From an uncultured Bacteroidales bacterium (lineage in GTDB: Bacteria; Bacteroidota; Bacteroidia; Bacteroidales; Muribaculaceae), in NCBI GenBank assembly GCA_902786725.1, contig CADADP010000006.1, forward strand, positions 23,358 through 87,357: a stretch of 64,000 nt of DNA. Reading direction: 5' to 3'. A model generated the notes under the pieces. That model worked only from the letters and a program-made list of their open reading frames with translations, ran no database searches and had not been told where the DNA came from. The translations under genes and the position numbers were made by a program. Shown here one piece after another: positions 38,457 through 46,851 of this stretch. Numbering within the stretch: position 1 is the stretch's first letter; every line of letters begins with the position of its first letter.

Positions 38457-39005
38457 TCAATCTACTCGAGGTTTAGCTTTACGTGCATACTCAAACAATG
38501 CCAATGGCAAGTGGCAATATCCGGTGGGATTCTTCACCAGATAGTCTTGATGATAATCCTCTGCCGTATAGAAATTAACCAGTGGCAACACCTCCACGGC
38601 AAGTGGCTCGCTATAGTGCGACTGCTCTTCACGGCAAACGCTCTCTATCACTGCCACGTCTGCCTCATCGGTATAGTATATTCCTGTGCGATACTGTGTG
38701 CCGCTATCATGCCCCTGCCGGTTCACACTCACCGGATCTATCGCCTTGAAATACATCTCGAGCAAGAACCTTAACCCCACCTTACCGGGGTCATAGGTCA
38801 CGTGAACCGTCTCTGCAAACCGGGTGGTATCGGTACACACTTCCTGATACGTTGGGTTCTCGGTTATGCCGTTGGCATAACCCACTTGCGTGCTTACCAC
38901 ACCTTCTATCTGACGAAAATAATGCTCAACTCCCCAAAAGCACCCTCCTGCCAAATACACATCCTTGTATTTCATATTAGCCTCATTCACATTGTTATAG
39001 CTCAT
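38457..39005 (-). CDS. msrA: Peptide methionine sulfoxide reductase A
   Basis: Reduces methionine-S-sulfoxide in proteins. The 182-aa protein has the active-site G-C-F-W-G with Cys22 near the N-terminus. The ATG at 39005 overlaps the upstream nitroreductase stop by four bases (ATGA), so the two are translationally coupled; a second ATG ten codons on would give a more standard N-terminus. Pairing with a nitroreductase suggests an oxidative-stress operon. Confidence 0.93.
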   Translation of the reverse strand: MSYNNVNEANMKYKDVYLAGGCFWGVEHYFRQIEGVVSTQVGYANGITENPTYQEVCTDTTRFAETVHVTYDPGKVGLRFLLEMYFKAIDPVSVNRQGHDSGTQYRTGIYYTDEADVAVIESVCREEQSHYSEPLAVEVLPLVNFYTAEDYHQDYLVKNPTGYCHLPLALFEYARKAKPRVD

Positions 39006-39505
39006 AAAACATCTACTATTTCTTTAATAGTCTTACGCTTCTTCTCTTTGGGCTCGTCAGCAGCATACCCCATAGGAATCAGCACCGCTGGTTCCTCACT
39101 TTCGGGCAACGAAAACGCTTCGCCGCACTTCACCGCATCGAAATTGCACACCCAGCACGTACCCAGACCTTGCTCTGCTGCCGCCAGACACAAATGCTCC
39201 ACAGCGATGGCAATATCAATATCACCATGGCGCTTACCATCGCCACGCACCCACTCCTCGTCATGAAGCACCGACGCTATCACATACACCGGTGCTGTGT
39301 TAAACCAATCACGAGCGTAGCATTGCTGCAACTTGGCACGCCCCTCACCGTCGCTTATCACGCGGAAACGCCATGGCTGCTTATTCACGGCAGATGGCGC
39401 CATACGCACGCACTCCATCACGTAATCAAGCTTCTCACGCTCCACCGGCCGCTGCTCATACGCGCGACAGCTATATCTTCTTTTTACAAGTTCCAAAAAA
39501 TTCAT
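39002..39505 (-). CDS. Nitroreductase-family protein
   Basis: A 167-aa FMN-dependent oxidoreductase, at the short end of the family. It opens with the typical VKRRYSCRAYEQRPVE, which binds the FMN phosphate, and has a middle MAPSAVNKQPWRF and GLGTCWVCNF. Substrate unknown (nitro compounds, quinones or flavins). First gene of a two-gene operon with msrA, with a promoter at 39545-39574. Confidence 0.9.
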   Translation of the reverse strand: MNFLELVKRRYSCRAYEQRPVEREKLDYVMECVRMAPSAVNKQPWRFRVISDGEGRAKLQQCYARDWFNTAPVYVIASVLHDEEWVRGDGKRHGDIDIAIAVEHLCLAAAEQGLGTCWVCNFDAVKCGEAFSLPESEEPAVLIPMGYAADEPKEKKRKTIKEIVDVL

Positions 39506-39544
39506 ATCTCCGCTCCTTTTCCTTTTAAACGATTACTAACGATA

Positions 39545-39574
39545 CAAATTTACTCATTTCTCACCGAAAACCAA
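39545..39574 (-). promoter_or_regulatory. Promoter for nitroreductase-msrA
   Basis: On the minus strand, TTG (39572-39574) lies 19 bases before TAAATTTG (39545-39552). Confidence 0.6.
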
Positions 39575-39627
39575 CACCGCCACTCACTATTATCCGCTTT
39601 CTCGCATAAAATCTTAAGAAAATTAAC

Positions 39628-39635
39628 TAATTTTG
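39628..39635 (+). promoter_or_regulatory. -7 promoter box for the DUF2284 gene
   Basis: TAATTTTG fits TAnnTTTG and includes the TTG at 39633, excluding that codon as the start. Confidence 0.5.
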
Positions 39636-39659
39636 CACAAAACCAATTCACCGAGCGCA

Positions 39660-40217
39660 ATGACTCCCAATCCTAACTGCACCATAGAGAAATTCACCGC
39701 GACCATTAGTGCCCGCCACTATATCGAGCACTTCCGCCGCGCCGACTTCTTCCTGCAATTTTGCCGACAATGTCCCAACTTTGCGCGCCGACACGGATGC
39801 CCTCCACTCGACCACGACCCGCTCAACGTGATCGGCCGGTATAACAGCGTGAGGATTATCGGCGTAAAAGTCACCCCAACCTGCAAGCACCTTCCACTCA
39901 GCCAAGTAAACGAGCTCCTGCAACCCGTAACACTGCGCCTTAACGAGGAATTACTCGCCGCCGAAGAGCAACTGCACGGACAGGCCTATGGCTTCGTGGG
40001 CTCCTGCCCCTACTGTGGCGATGAGCCATGCTCCAGGCTACAAGACAAGCCTTGCCGACACCCCGACAAGGTGCGTCCATCGCTCGAAGCCATTGGTTTC
40101 GATATCCAAAAAACGGCTTCCGATTTACTCGGAATCGAAATCAAATGGGGTATCGACGGTTTCGCCCCACAATACCTAACCCTGGTCTGCGGACTGTTCT
40201 ATAACAATCATGATTAA
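39660..40217 (+). CDS. DUF2284 predicted metal-binding protein
   Basis: A 185-aa protein with several cysteine clusters: CRQCPNFARRHGCPP in the first third and CPYCGDEPCSRLQDKPCRHP in the second. These fit the DUF2284 family, whose cysteines are proposed to hold an iron-sulfur cluster or other metal. Function unknown. The start is the ATG rather than the upstream in-frame TTG because the promoter box covers the latter. It overlaps the next gene by eight bases. Confidence 0.85.
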   Translation: MTPNPNCTIEKFTATISARHYIEHFRRADFFLQFCRQCPNFARRHGCPPLDHDPLNVIGRYNSVRIIGVKVTPTCKHLPLSQVNELLQPVTLRLNEELLAAEEQLHGQAYGFVGSCPYCGDEPCSRLQDKPCRHPDKVRPSLEAIGFDIQKTASDLLGIEIKWGIDGFAPQYLTLVCGLFYNNHD

Positions 40218-40800
40218 CCCCGACATTCAATATACAGTAATACTTTATATTTTGTGTGTTAATATGGTATCTTTCACCATATTCGGCATCGACAAGTGGA
40301 AAGCCACACATGCTCGCCGGCGCATTCCCGAAATCACCCTTCTCACGCTTGCTGCTCTGGGAGGTAGCATCGGTGCATGGCTGGGTATGTACGTTTGGCG
40401 ACACAAGACCAAGCACATTAAGTTCCGCCTCGGAATACCGGTCATCATTGTTTTGCAAATCACCGCCTTTTTGCTTATGTCCTGCAAAACCAACGCCACG
40501 TCGGCACACCCTGTTCTCAACAGCAACGAAAATGTCGGCGAACATTCGCCGTCGGTTTTCATCGTCACCTTCGACCCGACTGTGGGAAAGGAACCGCTTC
40601 TCACTGCCATCAAGGAATATGGTGCCGAAATCGTTTACGACTACAAAATCATCTCCGGAATGGCAATAAAAAAGCCGGCTCGAAAATCCCTCGAAGAAAC
40701 CATGCGACACTTCCGCTCAGTCAAGGGAGTGCTGAGCGTTGAGTACGACCGGGTATATCACCTCACCGACCCAGTTAAGCCTCGTCTGGAGGTAAAATAA
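40210..40800 (+). CDS. DUF1294 membrane protein fused to an inhibitor-I9-like domain
   Basis: A 196-aa fusion. Residues 1-95 are a DUF1294 membrane protein with the family core FGIDKWKA, RIPEITLL, GGSIGAWLGMYVWRHKTKH and three to four membrane segments. After a short linker, residues about 115-185 read as a peptidase-inhibitor I9 (subtilisin propeptide) domain: FIVTFDP then YDYKIISGMAIKKPA and a final VKGVLSVEYDRVYHL. The I9-like domain would face one side of the membrane and might inhibit or chaperone a protease. I know of no such fusion. Start overlaps DUF2284 by eight bases. Confidence 0.75.
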   Translation: MINPDIQYTVILYILCVNMVSFTIFGIDKWKATHARRRIPEITLLTLAALGGSIGAWLGMYVWRHKTKHIKFRLGIPVIIVLQITAFLLMSCKTNATSAHPVLNSNENVGEHSPSVFIVTFDPTVGKEPLLTAIKEYGAEIVYDYKIISGMAIKKPARKSLEETMRHFRSVKGVLSVEYDRVYHLTDPVKPRLEVK

Positions 40801-40807
40801 CACCGAT

Positions 40808-41164
40808 ATGGAAGTAACGCCATTACTCACATTCACCCTCCGAAGCCAACTCCGCGAATGGCTCCTTCAAAACCACAATACTGCCACTTGCTGCTGGGTG
40901 GCATGCAACAGGTCGCGCACTCCCGTGCCACTCACTTTGCCCTACATTGAAATTGTGGAAGAAGCGCTCTGCTTCGGTTGGATCGATTCCACACTCAAGC
41001 GTTTGCCCGATGGCCGACTGGCTCAACGCCTGTCGCCAAGGCGCAAACGAAGCCACTGGACCGAACTCAACCTGCAACGTTGCCGACGACTCCAGGCACA
41101 AGGGTTAATGACTCCAGCCGGACTCGCCACCCTGCCACAAGACTCTACGATAATTGATGAATGA
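40808..41164 (+). CDS. YdeI-like protein, C-terminally truncated
   Basis: A 118-aa protein matching the YdeI/OmpD-associated family: LCFGWIDSTLKR near residue 53, RLSPRRKRSHWTELN and the final MTPAGLATL are the core. Family members usually run to about 180-200 residues, with a further C-terminal half that is missing here. The frame ends at a TGA shortly after the conserved core and the DNA beyond does not continue the family in another frame by eye. Could be a short variant or a truncated gene. Starts eight bases after the DUF1294 gene. Confidence 0.65.
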   Translation: MEVTPLLTFTLRSQLREWLLQNHNTATCCWVACNRSRTPVPLTLPYIEIVEEALCFGWIDSTLKRLPDGRLAQRLSPRRKRSHWTELNLQRCRRLQAQGLMTPAGLATLPQDSTIIDE

Positions 41165-41253
41165 CATGTCTATCAGCATCCGTCTCACATCCTATACATT
41201 CAGTAACATGGAAATTAGTCTCCGCATTTTAAACGCCATTGATTAAAAAACAC

Positions 41254-41261
41254 TATATTTG
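41254..41261 (+). promoter_or_regulatory. -7 promoter box for the 235-aa lipoprotein
   Basis: TATATTTG fits TAnnTTTG, 38 bases before the ATG at 41300. Confidence 0.45.
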
Positions 41262-41299
41262 CATCCTTATTAGACATTTCACAGAGAACAATCACAATC

Positions 41300-42007
41300 A
41301 TGAAACCTTTCCTCAAAGTCATAGCCTATATGGCCTCAATACATCTTATATGCTCCTGCTCGGCCTATCACATGCCACCCTTCGCCACCGCCTCTAATTG
41401 GCAGCTACGCGGCAACTGTGCCGTGAGCAACCAGCGCAATATCACCGTTGACTTCAGTGGTGGCGACCCGATGCCTCTTGCCAACGCCGGAAACGGCTCA
41501 TACGACCTCAACTTCATCTCCACAGCCAATTCCTGGGCCAGATATAACCCTCAACTTGCGGCATACATAACCGACATCCTCAAGACTATTCCCATTCCAA
41601 TTGATTCCGTAGAGCTGATTATGGCCGACCGTTTCATAATTCTCTCCACCGGCATCACTGCTCAGTGGAGCCCCGACTACGTGCGTCGCGCCGATGGCGC
41701 GTGGATTGTTGTGCAAGCCAATCCGGTCGAGAGCCTTGTCCAACCTCACGATGAACTATGGCGAAATCTGCTTTTCAATAATCGCAAACGCCAAATCACA
41801 GTCATTGACCGCATTATCAAGGACGGACACCACTTGGCCATAATCTATATTCTGCAGAGCGAGCACAAAAATTCACATCTCGCCAATTGTTTCCACTACG
41901 ACATCATTGACCCTCGCAACGTCCAAGTCGTCGGCACTTATCTGGAGTCACTTCTCTCAATATCAGTCAAAGCCCAGCAAAGCAATGCCATCTCAAAGCC
42001 AAATTAA
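41300..42007 (+). CDS. Hypothetical lipoprotein, 235 aa
   Basis: A short signal peptide ends in the lipobox I-C-S-C with Cys20, so the protein is lipid-anchored. The rest is mixed alpha/beta with a glycine-rich early section and no recognised motif; a segment near 120-150 with WSPDYVRRADG is the most distinctive. Function unknown. Convergent with the DUF2130 gene, 143 bases apart. Confidence 0.7.
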   Translation: MKPFLKVIAYMASIHLICSCSAYHMPPFATASNWQLRGNCAVSNQRNITVDFSGGDPMPLANAGNGSYDLNFISTANSWARYNPQLAAYITDILKTIPIPIDSVELIMADRFIILSTGITAQWSPDYVRRADGAWIVVQANPVESLVQPHDELWRNLLFNNRKRQITVIDRIIKDGHHLAIIYILQSEHKNSHLANCFHYDIIDPRNVQVVGTYLESLLSISVKAQQSNAISKPN

Positions 42008-42150
42008 AGCCATAACACACGTTAACCCTCAATCGGCAAGTCGCCATTGAAACAGGCTGAATTTCCTCCTGATAATGCTTCTTGTATGGGGGAATCCTTT
42101 GGGGCGGATATGCCGTCACTGACTGGCAGCCACCAGGCGCCGCCATCTCT

Positions 42151-43497
42151 TTATTCCACCTCCTCGGCAGGCAGTTCGTATGCCCCGCCGGCCTTGCGAG
42201 CCTCCTCAAACTTCGCCTTCATCGTGGGATTCTTGTACGTGAGTTTGCGTATTGTCAGAGCCTCGGCCTTGTCATTGGCCTTGCGCAAGTTATCCTCGCT
42301 TCCCACCAGCGCAGTGCGCACCTTCTGCAGATGAGCTATCGTCTTATCAATCTCATCGATGGCCGACTGGAACCGCTCGCTCGCCAAGCGGAAGTTTCGC
42401 CCGAAACGCTCCTTAAAGTCCTCAAGCTGATTCTCAAAGTTGGTCACATCCACCTCCTTACTCTGAGCCAAAATCAACTGCTTCTTATACTCCAGACTCT
42501 TCTTCGATGTCTGCACCAGCAGGTTGATAAACGGCACAAAGAACTGTGGCCGTATCACATACATCTTGGGATAAACGTGCGACTTGTTCACAATTCCACT
42601 ATTATACAAGTCATTATCCGACTCCAGCAGACTCACAAGCACGGCAAACTCACATCCCTTCTTGTTCCTGTCATCGTTCAGTTTCTTCAAGAAGTCATCA
42701 TTTTTATGCTTAGTGGCAGTGGTGTCCATCTCGTTCTTCATCTCAAACATTATGGAAATATACTCCGTTCCATCCTCATAATCACGGAAAATAAAATCTC
42801 CCTTAGTGCCATCGGCCGCATCATTATCCTTTTCGAAATACGCCTGAGGCATCATGGGGCGTATGTACTGCTCAAACTCTATGCTGCAATGCTGCTCCAG
42901 AGTCTCACCCACCATTTTGGTTGACATGCGCGTCTTCAGGTCCTTGTAGTAATCCACTTGTTCCTGCTTCATGCGCAATTCCTCGGCATGACGCTTCACA
43001 AGCGCATCCTCATGTATCTTCGCCTCACGCTTCTCCAGCTCGGCGTCGGTCTTCAGTTGTGTTATCTTGGCTTCTCGCGCTTGAATCGCCTGCTGTGCCT
43101 TCGCCTTCTCCTCCATCACTGCCAGTTGCAACTTAGCCTCCCCCTTTTCCACCGCCGCGTTTAGCGACGCTATCGTTTTATCTTTCTCGGCCAGCGCGGC
43201 CAGCAGCTCGGTCTTCTTTTGTGCCTCCACACTCTCCAGCTCGCCCTTCAGACGCGCTATCTCCGCGTCTTTCGCACCCAGCTCCACGTCCTTGCGGCTC
43301 AACTGCGCCTGAAACGTCTTCTCGGTCTTGGCTGTGGCAAGCTCTTGCTCGGTTTTCTGGCGCTCATGCAACTCGGCCACGCGACGGCTCAGCTCCGCGT
43401 CAAACTCTTTATTCCTCACCTGGCTCACGATTGAAGCGTAATCGGCCTCATCCACCTGAAACACATTTCCACACTTTGGGCACTTCAGACTTTTCAT
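42151..43497 (-). CDS. DUF2130 protein, coiled-coil with ExK-like C-terminus
   Basis: The 448-aa protein begins with a zinc-ribbon start (CPKCG, residues 5-9), has a long Glu/Lys/Ala coiled coil (about 30-190), and ends in the DUF2130 domain (about 200-350) with [12 protein letters not shown] and [12 protein letters not shown]. The D and E-x-K pattern there resembles a PD-(D/E)xK nuclease core, but this is by eye. A further helical tail follows. Function unknown. A TAACTTTG box on the minus strand is at 43547-43554. Confidence 0.85.
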   Translation of the reverse strand: MKSLKCPKCGNVFQVDEADYASIVSQVRNKEFDAELSRRVAELHERQKTEQELATAKTEKTFQAQLSRKDVELGAKDAEIARLKGELESVEAQKKTELLAALAEKDKTIASLNAAVEKGEAKLQLAVMEEKAKAQQAIQAREAKITQLKTDAELEKREAKIHEDALVKRHAEELRMKQEQVDYYKDLKTRMSTKMVGETLEQHCSIEFEQYIRPMMPQAYFEKDNDAADGTKGDFIFRDYEDGTEYISIMFEMKNEMDTTATKHKNDDFLKKLNDDRNKKGCEFAVLVSLLESDNDLYNSGIVNKSHVYPKMYVIRPQFFVPFINLLVQTSKKSLEYKKQLILAQSKEVDVTNFENQLEDFKERFGRNFRLASERFQSAIDEIDKTIAHLQKVRTALVGSEDNLRKANDKAEALTIRKLTYKNPTMKAKFEEARKAGGAYELPAEEVE

Positions 43498-43546
43498 ACT
43501 CTCTCTCCTCCTTTTCAGTTAGTAAATAATCTATCTTTTATCGACG

Positions 43547-43554
43547 CAAAGTTA
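43547..43554 (-). promoter_or_regulatory. -7 promoter box for the DUF2130 gene
   Basis: Minus-strand TAACTTTG fits TAnnTTTG, 50 bases before the ATG. Confidence 0.4.
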
Positions 43555-43628
43555 TGCATCAAGTGTGCGCTCTATTTGCACACAAAACTAAAAACCACTT
43601 TTTTCGTTCTTTTTTATTGGCCACCCCG

Positions 43629-44579
43629 TCAGCGCGCCTCAATGGGCTGGTCAAGCATCACGCTTCCCTTCTGCTTCTTGGCCTTTTTCTTCTCGGCCAT
43701 CATCATTATGTATATCTCATCGCCGGGTATCGATGTCAGCACATCATCGTCCAGTGTGATAATGGAAATACTCATAATATTTATCCGCTCCATCTCGCCC
43801 GCACGATTCCGCACTTCTATGTAGTTATTGCTTAGGTCATGTTCCTTGTAAAAACTGCGTATTCCGGCATCAAAATCGCTTATTATTCGCTGTCCCATCG
43901 CCTTCACCACACTCTTGTCGTGAATAAACAACACAAAATCGTCGCCTCCCACATGACCTATGAAATCCTTATCTGAGCCCATCTCGCTCACCACTTTGAA
44001 CAGTATGTCGCCAAGAAACACCAGTACCAAGTCACCATTACCAAACCCGTAATACTCGTTATACTCCTTAAAGTTGTCCAGGTCCACATACATCATCGTG
44101 AATTGCTCGCCACTGTTCACATTCTCTGTTACCTGCTCAAATATGATTTTGCTCGCCGGAAATCCCATCAATGGATTTAGATTACGCTGAGATTCAAAGG
44201 TGTCCACCAAATTACGCACAAGCCTGTGCAGTATCTCATTATCATAAATTTTCTGAATATAAGACACAAACGGTGCCTCAAGCATATTCTTGCCGGCAAG
44301 TTCTTCCTGGGGCGTGTCGGTTGCCACCACTATTGGCGTAATGCAATATAGAAAACGGTTTTTCAGGTAACTCACCAGTTCATTCAGGTCAGTCTCGATA
44401 CGTGTCTCATTTATCACTATCAGGTAATCATCCACATGCAATTTTGAGTCATAGTCGGCACGCTTGCTTGTGCAACCTTTCATGCACACGTCTGATTCGT
44501 TGCCGAACGCTCGTACCATTCGCCCCAGCACATCTCCGTTATCATCTATTATGACTATGTTTTTTTTCTTTTCGTTCAT
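43629..44579 (-). CDS. REC-GGDEF family protein with GGDDF signature, copy 1
   Basis: A 316-aa protein. Residues 7-125 resemble a receiver domain (IVIIDDNGDVLGRM), but the position of the phosphorylated aspartate reads V-I-N-E, so the acceptor is Asn. Residues 150-305 are a GGDEF-type cyclase domain (MMYVDLDNFKEYNE and GHVGGDDFVLF). The Glu of GGEEF/GGDEF is replaced by Asp. It is the downstream member of a tandem pair with the next gene, 69 bases apart. Cyclic-di-GMP signalling is sparse in Bacteroidales, so activity is uncertain. Confidence 0.85.
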   Translation of the reverse strand: MNEKKKNIVIIDDNGDVLGRMVRAFGNESDVCMKGCTSKRADYDSKLHVDDYLIVINETRIETDLNELVSYLKNRFLYCITPIVVATDTPQEELAGKNMLEAPFVSYIQKIYDNEILHRLVRNLVDTFESQRNLNPLMGFPASKIIFEQVTENVNSGEQFTMMYVDLDNFKEYNEYYGFGNGDLVLVFLGDILFKVVSEMGSDKDFIGHVGGDDFVLFIHDKSVVKAMGQRIISDFDAGIRSFYKEHDLSNNYIEVRNRAGEMERINIMSISIITLDDDVLTSIPGDEIYIMMMAEKKKAKKQKGSVMLDQPIEAR

Positions 44580-44648
44580 AGTTACTCAAATCTGTATTTC
44601 TTAATTTTGTGCTTATCTATTCTCGCTCTGACTCGCCTATCACATGGC

Positions 44649-45581
44649 TTACGCATCAGCCGTGTCACACAACATCACCGACCCACTTATCTGTTTTGCG
44701 TCGTCCTTCACTTTTCCCATTCGCTCATACACCTCAGCAGTGCTACTGAATTTATGATGCTCATTACTCACCATCGCCAGCGACACACTAATCGGCTTAA
44801 AGCGTTCCACTATACCCTTACGGTTCACTATCTCTATGTAGCCTCGCTCGTAATCCTCGGGAGAATAGAAGTCCTTTATATTCTCATCAAAGAGGCGTAT
44901 CACCTCATCTCCTATCTTCTGTGCGTAACCATAGTCGTTCAGTATAAGCACATAGTCATCGCCACCCACATGGCCCACAAAATCGCCTGGCTTTCCATGC
45001 TTCACCACCGCCTTGGCAAGCACATCTCCCAGATATGCTATAAGGGCACTCGCGCGCCTTATGCCGTAATAATCTGTATAGGGCTTAAACTTGTCAATAT
45101 CTAAATATATAAGCACAAACTTCTCTCCACTGTCTATCTTTCGGCGCAAGGCATAGTTTATCACATAGTTGCCGGGCAAGTGTGTAACATCGTTGATGCT
45201 TCGGTTCGAAGCCAATATCGATAGCGTATTCACCGTCTGGGCTAGCAAGTATTTCGGCACTATCGGCTTAGGCATCACTCCAAGGCCTTCAATCCCCAGT
45301 TTAAGCACACTCAGCGGATCAGAGGTTACAGCCAGCATCAGTGGCTGCACACGGTCTAAATGGCTTTTTACAAATCCCACGAGGCGAGTCAAGTCGGTCT
45401 TGAGCCCATCGCTGTGGAAATCTATGATAAAGATATCATATCTTATCTTCGCCGCGAGCTCATCCAAGTCCGAGCTTGAGCATATCAGCTCTATCCCACT
45501 CTCGCCCGCCAGCGCTTCTCGAAACATCCCACACACCTCGCCGGTGTCGTCTATTATCAATATTCGCTTTATTAGTTCCAT
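44649..45581 (-). CDS. REC-GGDEF family protein with GGDDY signature, copy 2
   Basis: A 310-aa paralogue. The receiver domain keeps RILIIDDTGEVC, the acceptor aspartate (FIIDFHSDG) and the conserved lysine (VMPKP), so it could be phosphorylated. The cyclase-like domain has LIYLDIDKFKPY and GHVGGDDYVLI. As first gene, it lies 105 bases downstream of a good minus-strand promoter. Its phosphorylatable receiver, in contrast with the Asn in copy 1, suggests sensor plus partner roles. Confidence 0.85.
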   Translation of the reverse strand: MELIKRILIIDDTGEVCGMFREALAGESGIELICSSSDLDELAAKIRYDIFIIDFHSDGLKTDLTRLVGFVKSHLDRVQPLMLAVTSDPLSVLKLGIEGLGVMPKPIVPKYLLAQTVNTLSILASNRSINDVTHLPGNYVINYALRRKIDSGEKFVLIYLDIDKFKPYTDYYGIRRASALIAYLGDVLAKAVVKHGKPGDFVGHVGGDDYVLILNDYGYAQKIGDEVIRLFDENIKDFYSPEDYERGYIEIVNRKGIVERFKPISVSLAMVSNEHHKFSSTAEVYERMGKVKDDAKQISGSVMLCDTADA

Positions 45582-45685
45582 GGCCTTTCAATTAATCATC
45601 TTGCCCTGCGACAGTTTCCCTGTCAAAATTCTCTCTTCAACGTTCATTTAGTGGAAATTTTCCACTAATAACACGATTTTTTCCA

Positions 45686-45716
45686 CAAATTTATAACTTT
45701 TTTTTGAGCACACAAA
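45686..45716 (-). promoter_or_regulatory. Promoter for the REC-GGDEF pair
   Basis: On the minus strand, TTTG (45713-45716) lies 19 bases before TAAATTTG (45686-45693), an excellent -33/-7 match. Confidence 0.7.
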
Positions 45717-45895
45717 TAACATTCCTTAAAATTCACCACTCTCTTCCCAATCATGACCGCTTATTTTCCACGCCGCAAAGTTACGTCTTTCATGTCCGCT
45801 TGTCAATGTCATTTTCTGCATTTGCCTCAATCCCTCCACAACACCGCTGTTCATTTACTCTCAACTTTACTCATTCTCCTTTACACTTTTTTTCA

Positions 45896-45903
45896 TACCT
45901 TTG
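45896..45903 (+). promoter_or_regulatory. -7 promoter box for the AraC gene
   Basis: TACCTTTG fits TAnnTTTG, 32 bases before the ATG at 45936. Confidence 0.5.
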
Positions 45904-45935
45904 CTATCACAAGCTCAAATTAATTACCAATTCTC

Positions 45936-46745
45936 ATGGATTCACAACAACACATCATCATCGACAACACTCTCGCTCGAATCGGCCAGCCTGAATTCGC
46001 CGGATACCTGTGTCACGCCTACTGCTACCACGGCTTCTGCACTTTCGAACGAAACGGCAAAAACTTCCGTTTCGAGCAAGGCTCTTGCATGATTATTGCA
46101 CGCCGAGGCGACCTCGTTCACAACCTCGTCGAAAGCACAGATTTCGCGGTCGATGTCATCTATGTCACGCAACAATTCATCGAAGTCTCAACACCCGAAA
46201 GCAATTATGGCACTCGCGGACATTTCTCACTCTTCCAGAACCCCATAATACCACTCACGCCCGAACAGCAAACAATCTGCCAACACAACTTTAAGGCAAT
46301 CAAGCGACGAGTAGCGCAAGTAGGCCACCTCTTCCGGCACGACGCACTCCGAAACGCCGTGGAATGCATGATTATCGACTTCTTTGACTTCCATGCTCAA
46401 CTCTACGGCACCGACAAAATCAGCGCCCAAAACCACCAACTCATGACTCAATTCATCGAAATGCTCGAACGTGGCGACTTTCGGCAAAACCGCGACATCG
46501 CATACTATGCCGACGCACTCTGCGTCACTCCTAAGTACCTCAGCGAAGTCTCTAAAAAAGTAAGCGGATTGCCCGCTGCATACTGGATTACTCGATACAC
46601 TTCTCTCGACATTAGCCGTCTATTGCGCGACCGTAGCCTCTCTTTCACACAAATCAGCGACTTATTCGGCTTCTCTTCACTCTCACATTTCAGCCGTTAC
46701 GGGCAGAACAACCTCGGGGCAAAACCATCCGATTTCCGCGAATAA
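45936..46745 (+). CDS. AraC-family transcriptional regulator
   Basis: A 269-aa regulator. A cupin-like N-terminal domain (about 1-150) precedes two helix-turn-helix units in the last 100 residues (IAYYADALCVTPKYLSEVSKK and LSFTQISDLFGFSSLSHFSRY). It lies just upstream of two flavodoxin genes in the same direction and may control them; such AraC-flavodoxin-reductase groups are common in Bacteroidetes. The N-terminal cysteines may sense redox or a ligand. Confidence 0.92.
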   Translation: MDSQQHIIIDNTLARIGQPEFAGYLCHAYCYHGFCTFERNGKNFRFEQGSCMIIARRGDLVHNLVESTDFAVDVIYVTQQFIEVSTPESNYGTRGHFSLFQNPIIPLTPEQQTICQHNFKAIKRRVAQVGHLFRHDALRNAVECMIIDFFDFHAQLYGTDKISAQNHQLMTQFIEMLERGDFRQNRDIAYYADALCVTPKYLSEVSKKVSGLPAAYWITRYTSLDISRLLRDRSLSFTQISDLFGFSSLSHFSRYGQNNLGAKPSDFRE

Positions 46746-46786
46746 TCACTCTTTTTCCGAATTTGGTAAATTCCACCGCAAATTTT

Positions 46787-46820
46787 GTTACAACCATCTC
46801 TTCAGGCGGTTGTAACTTTG
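46787..46820 (+). promoter_or_regulatory. Flavodoxin promoter with a perfect inverted-repeat operator
   Basis: GTTACAACC (46787-46795) and GGTTGTAAC (46808-46816) form perfect 9-bp arms with a 12-base spacer, 21 bases centre to centre. The right arm overlaps the -7 box TAACTTTG (46813-46820) and the left arm begins at the end of a TTTG (46784-46787). This is where a repressor or activator would act. The likely regulator is the adjacent AraC protein, or another dimeric regulator. Confidence 0.65.
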
Positions 46821-46851
46821 CATCGTAATTATTTAAACCCTATAACTCATT

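Larger units (their letters stand above)
45582..45935. other. Intergenic region with divergent promoters
   Basis: No coding frame seen. It contains the minus-strand promoter at 45686-45716 and a plus-strand TACCTTTG box at 45896-45903 for the AraC gene. The middle is pyrimidine-rich without structure that I could see. Confidence 0.6.
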
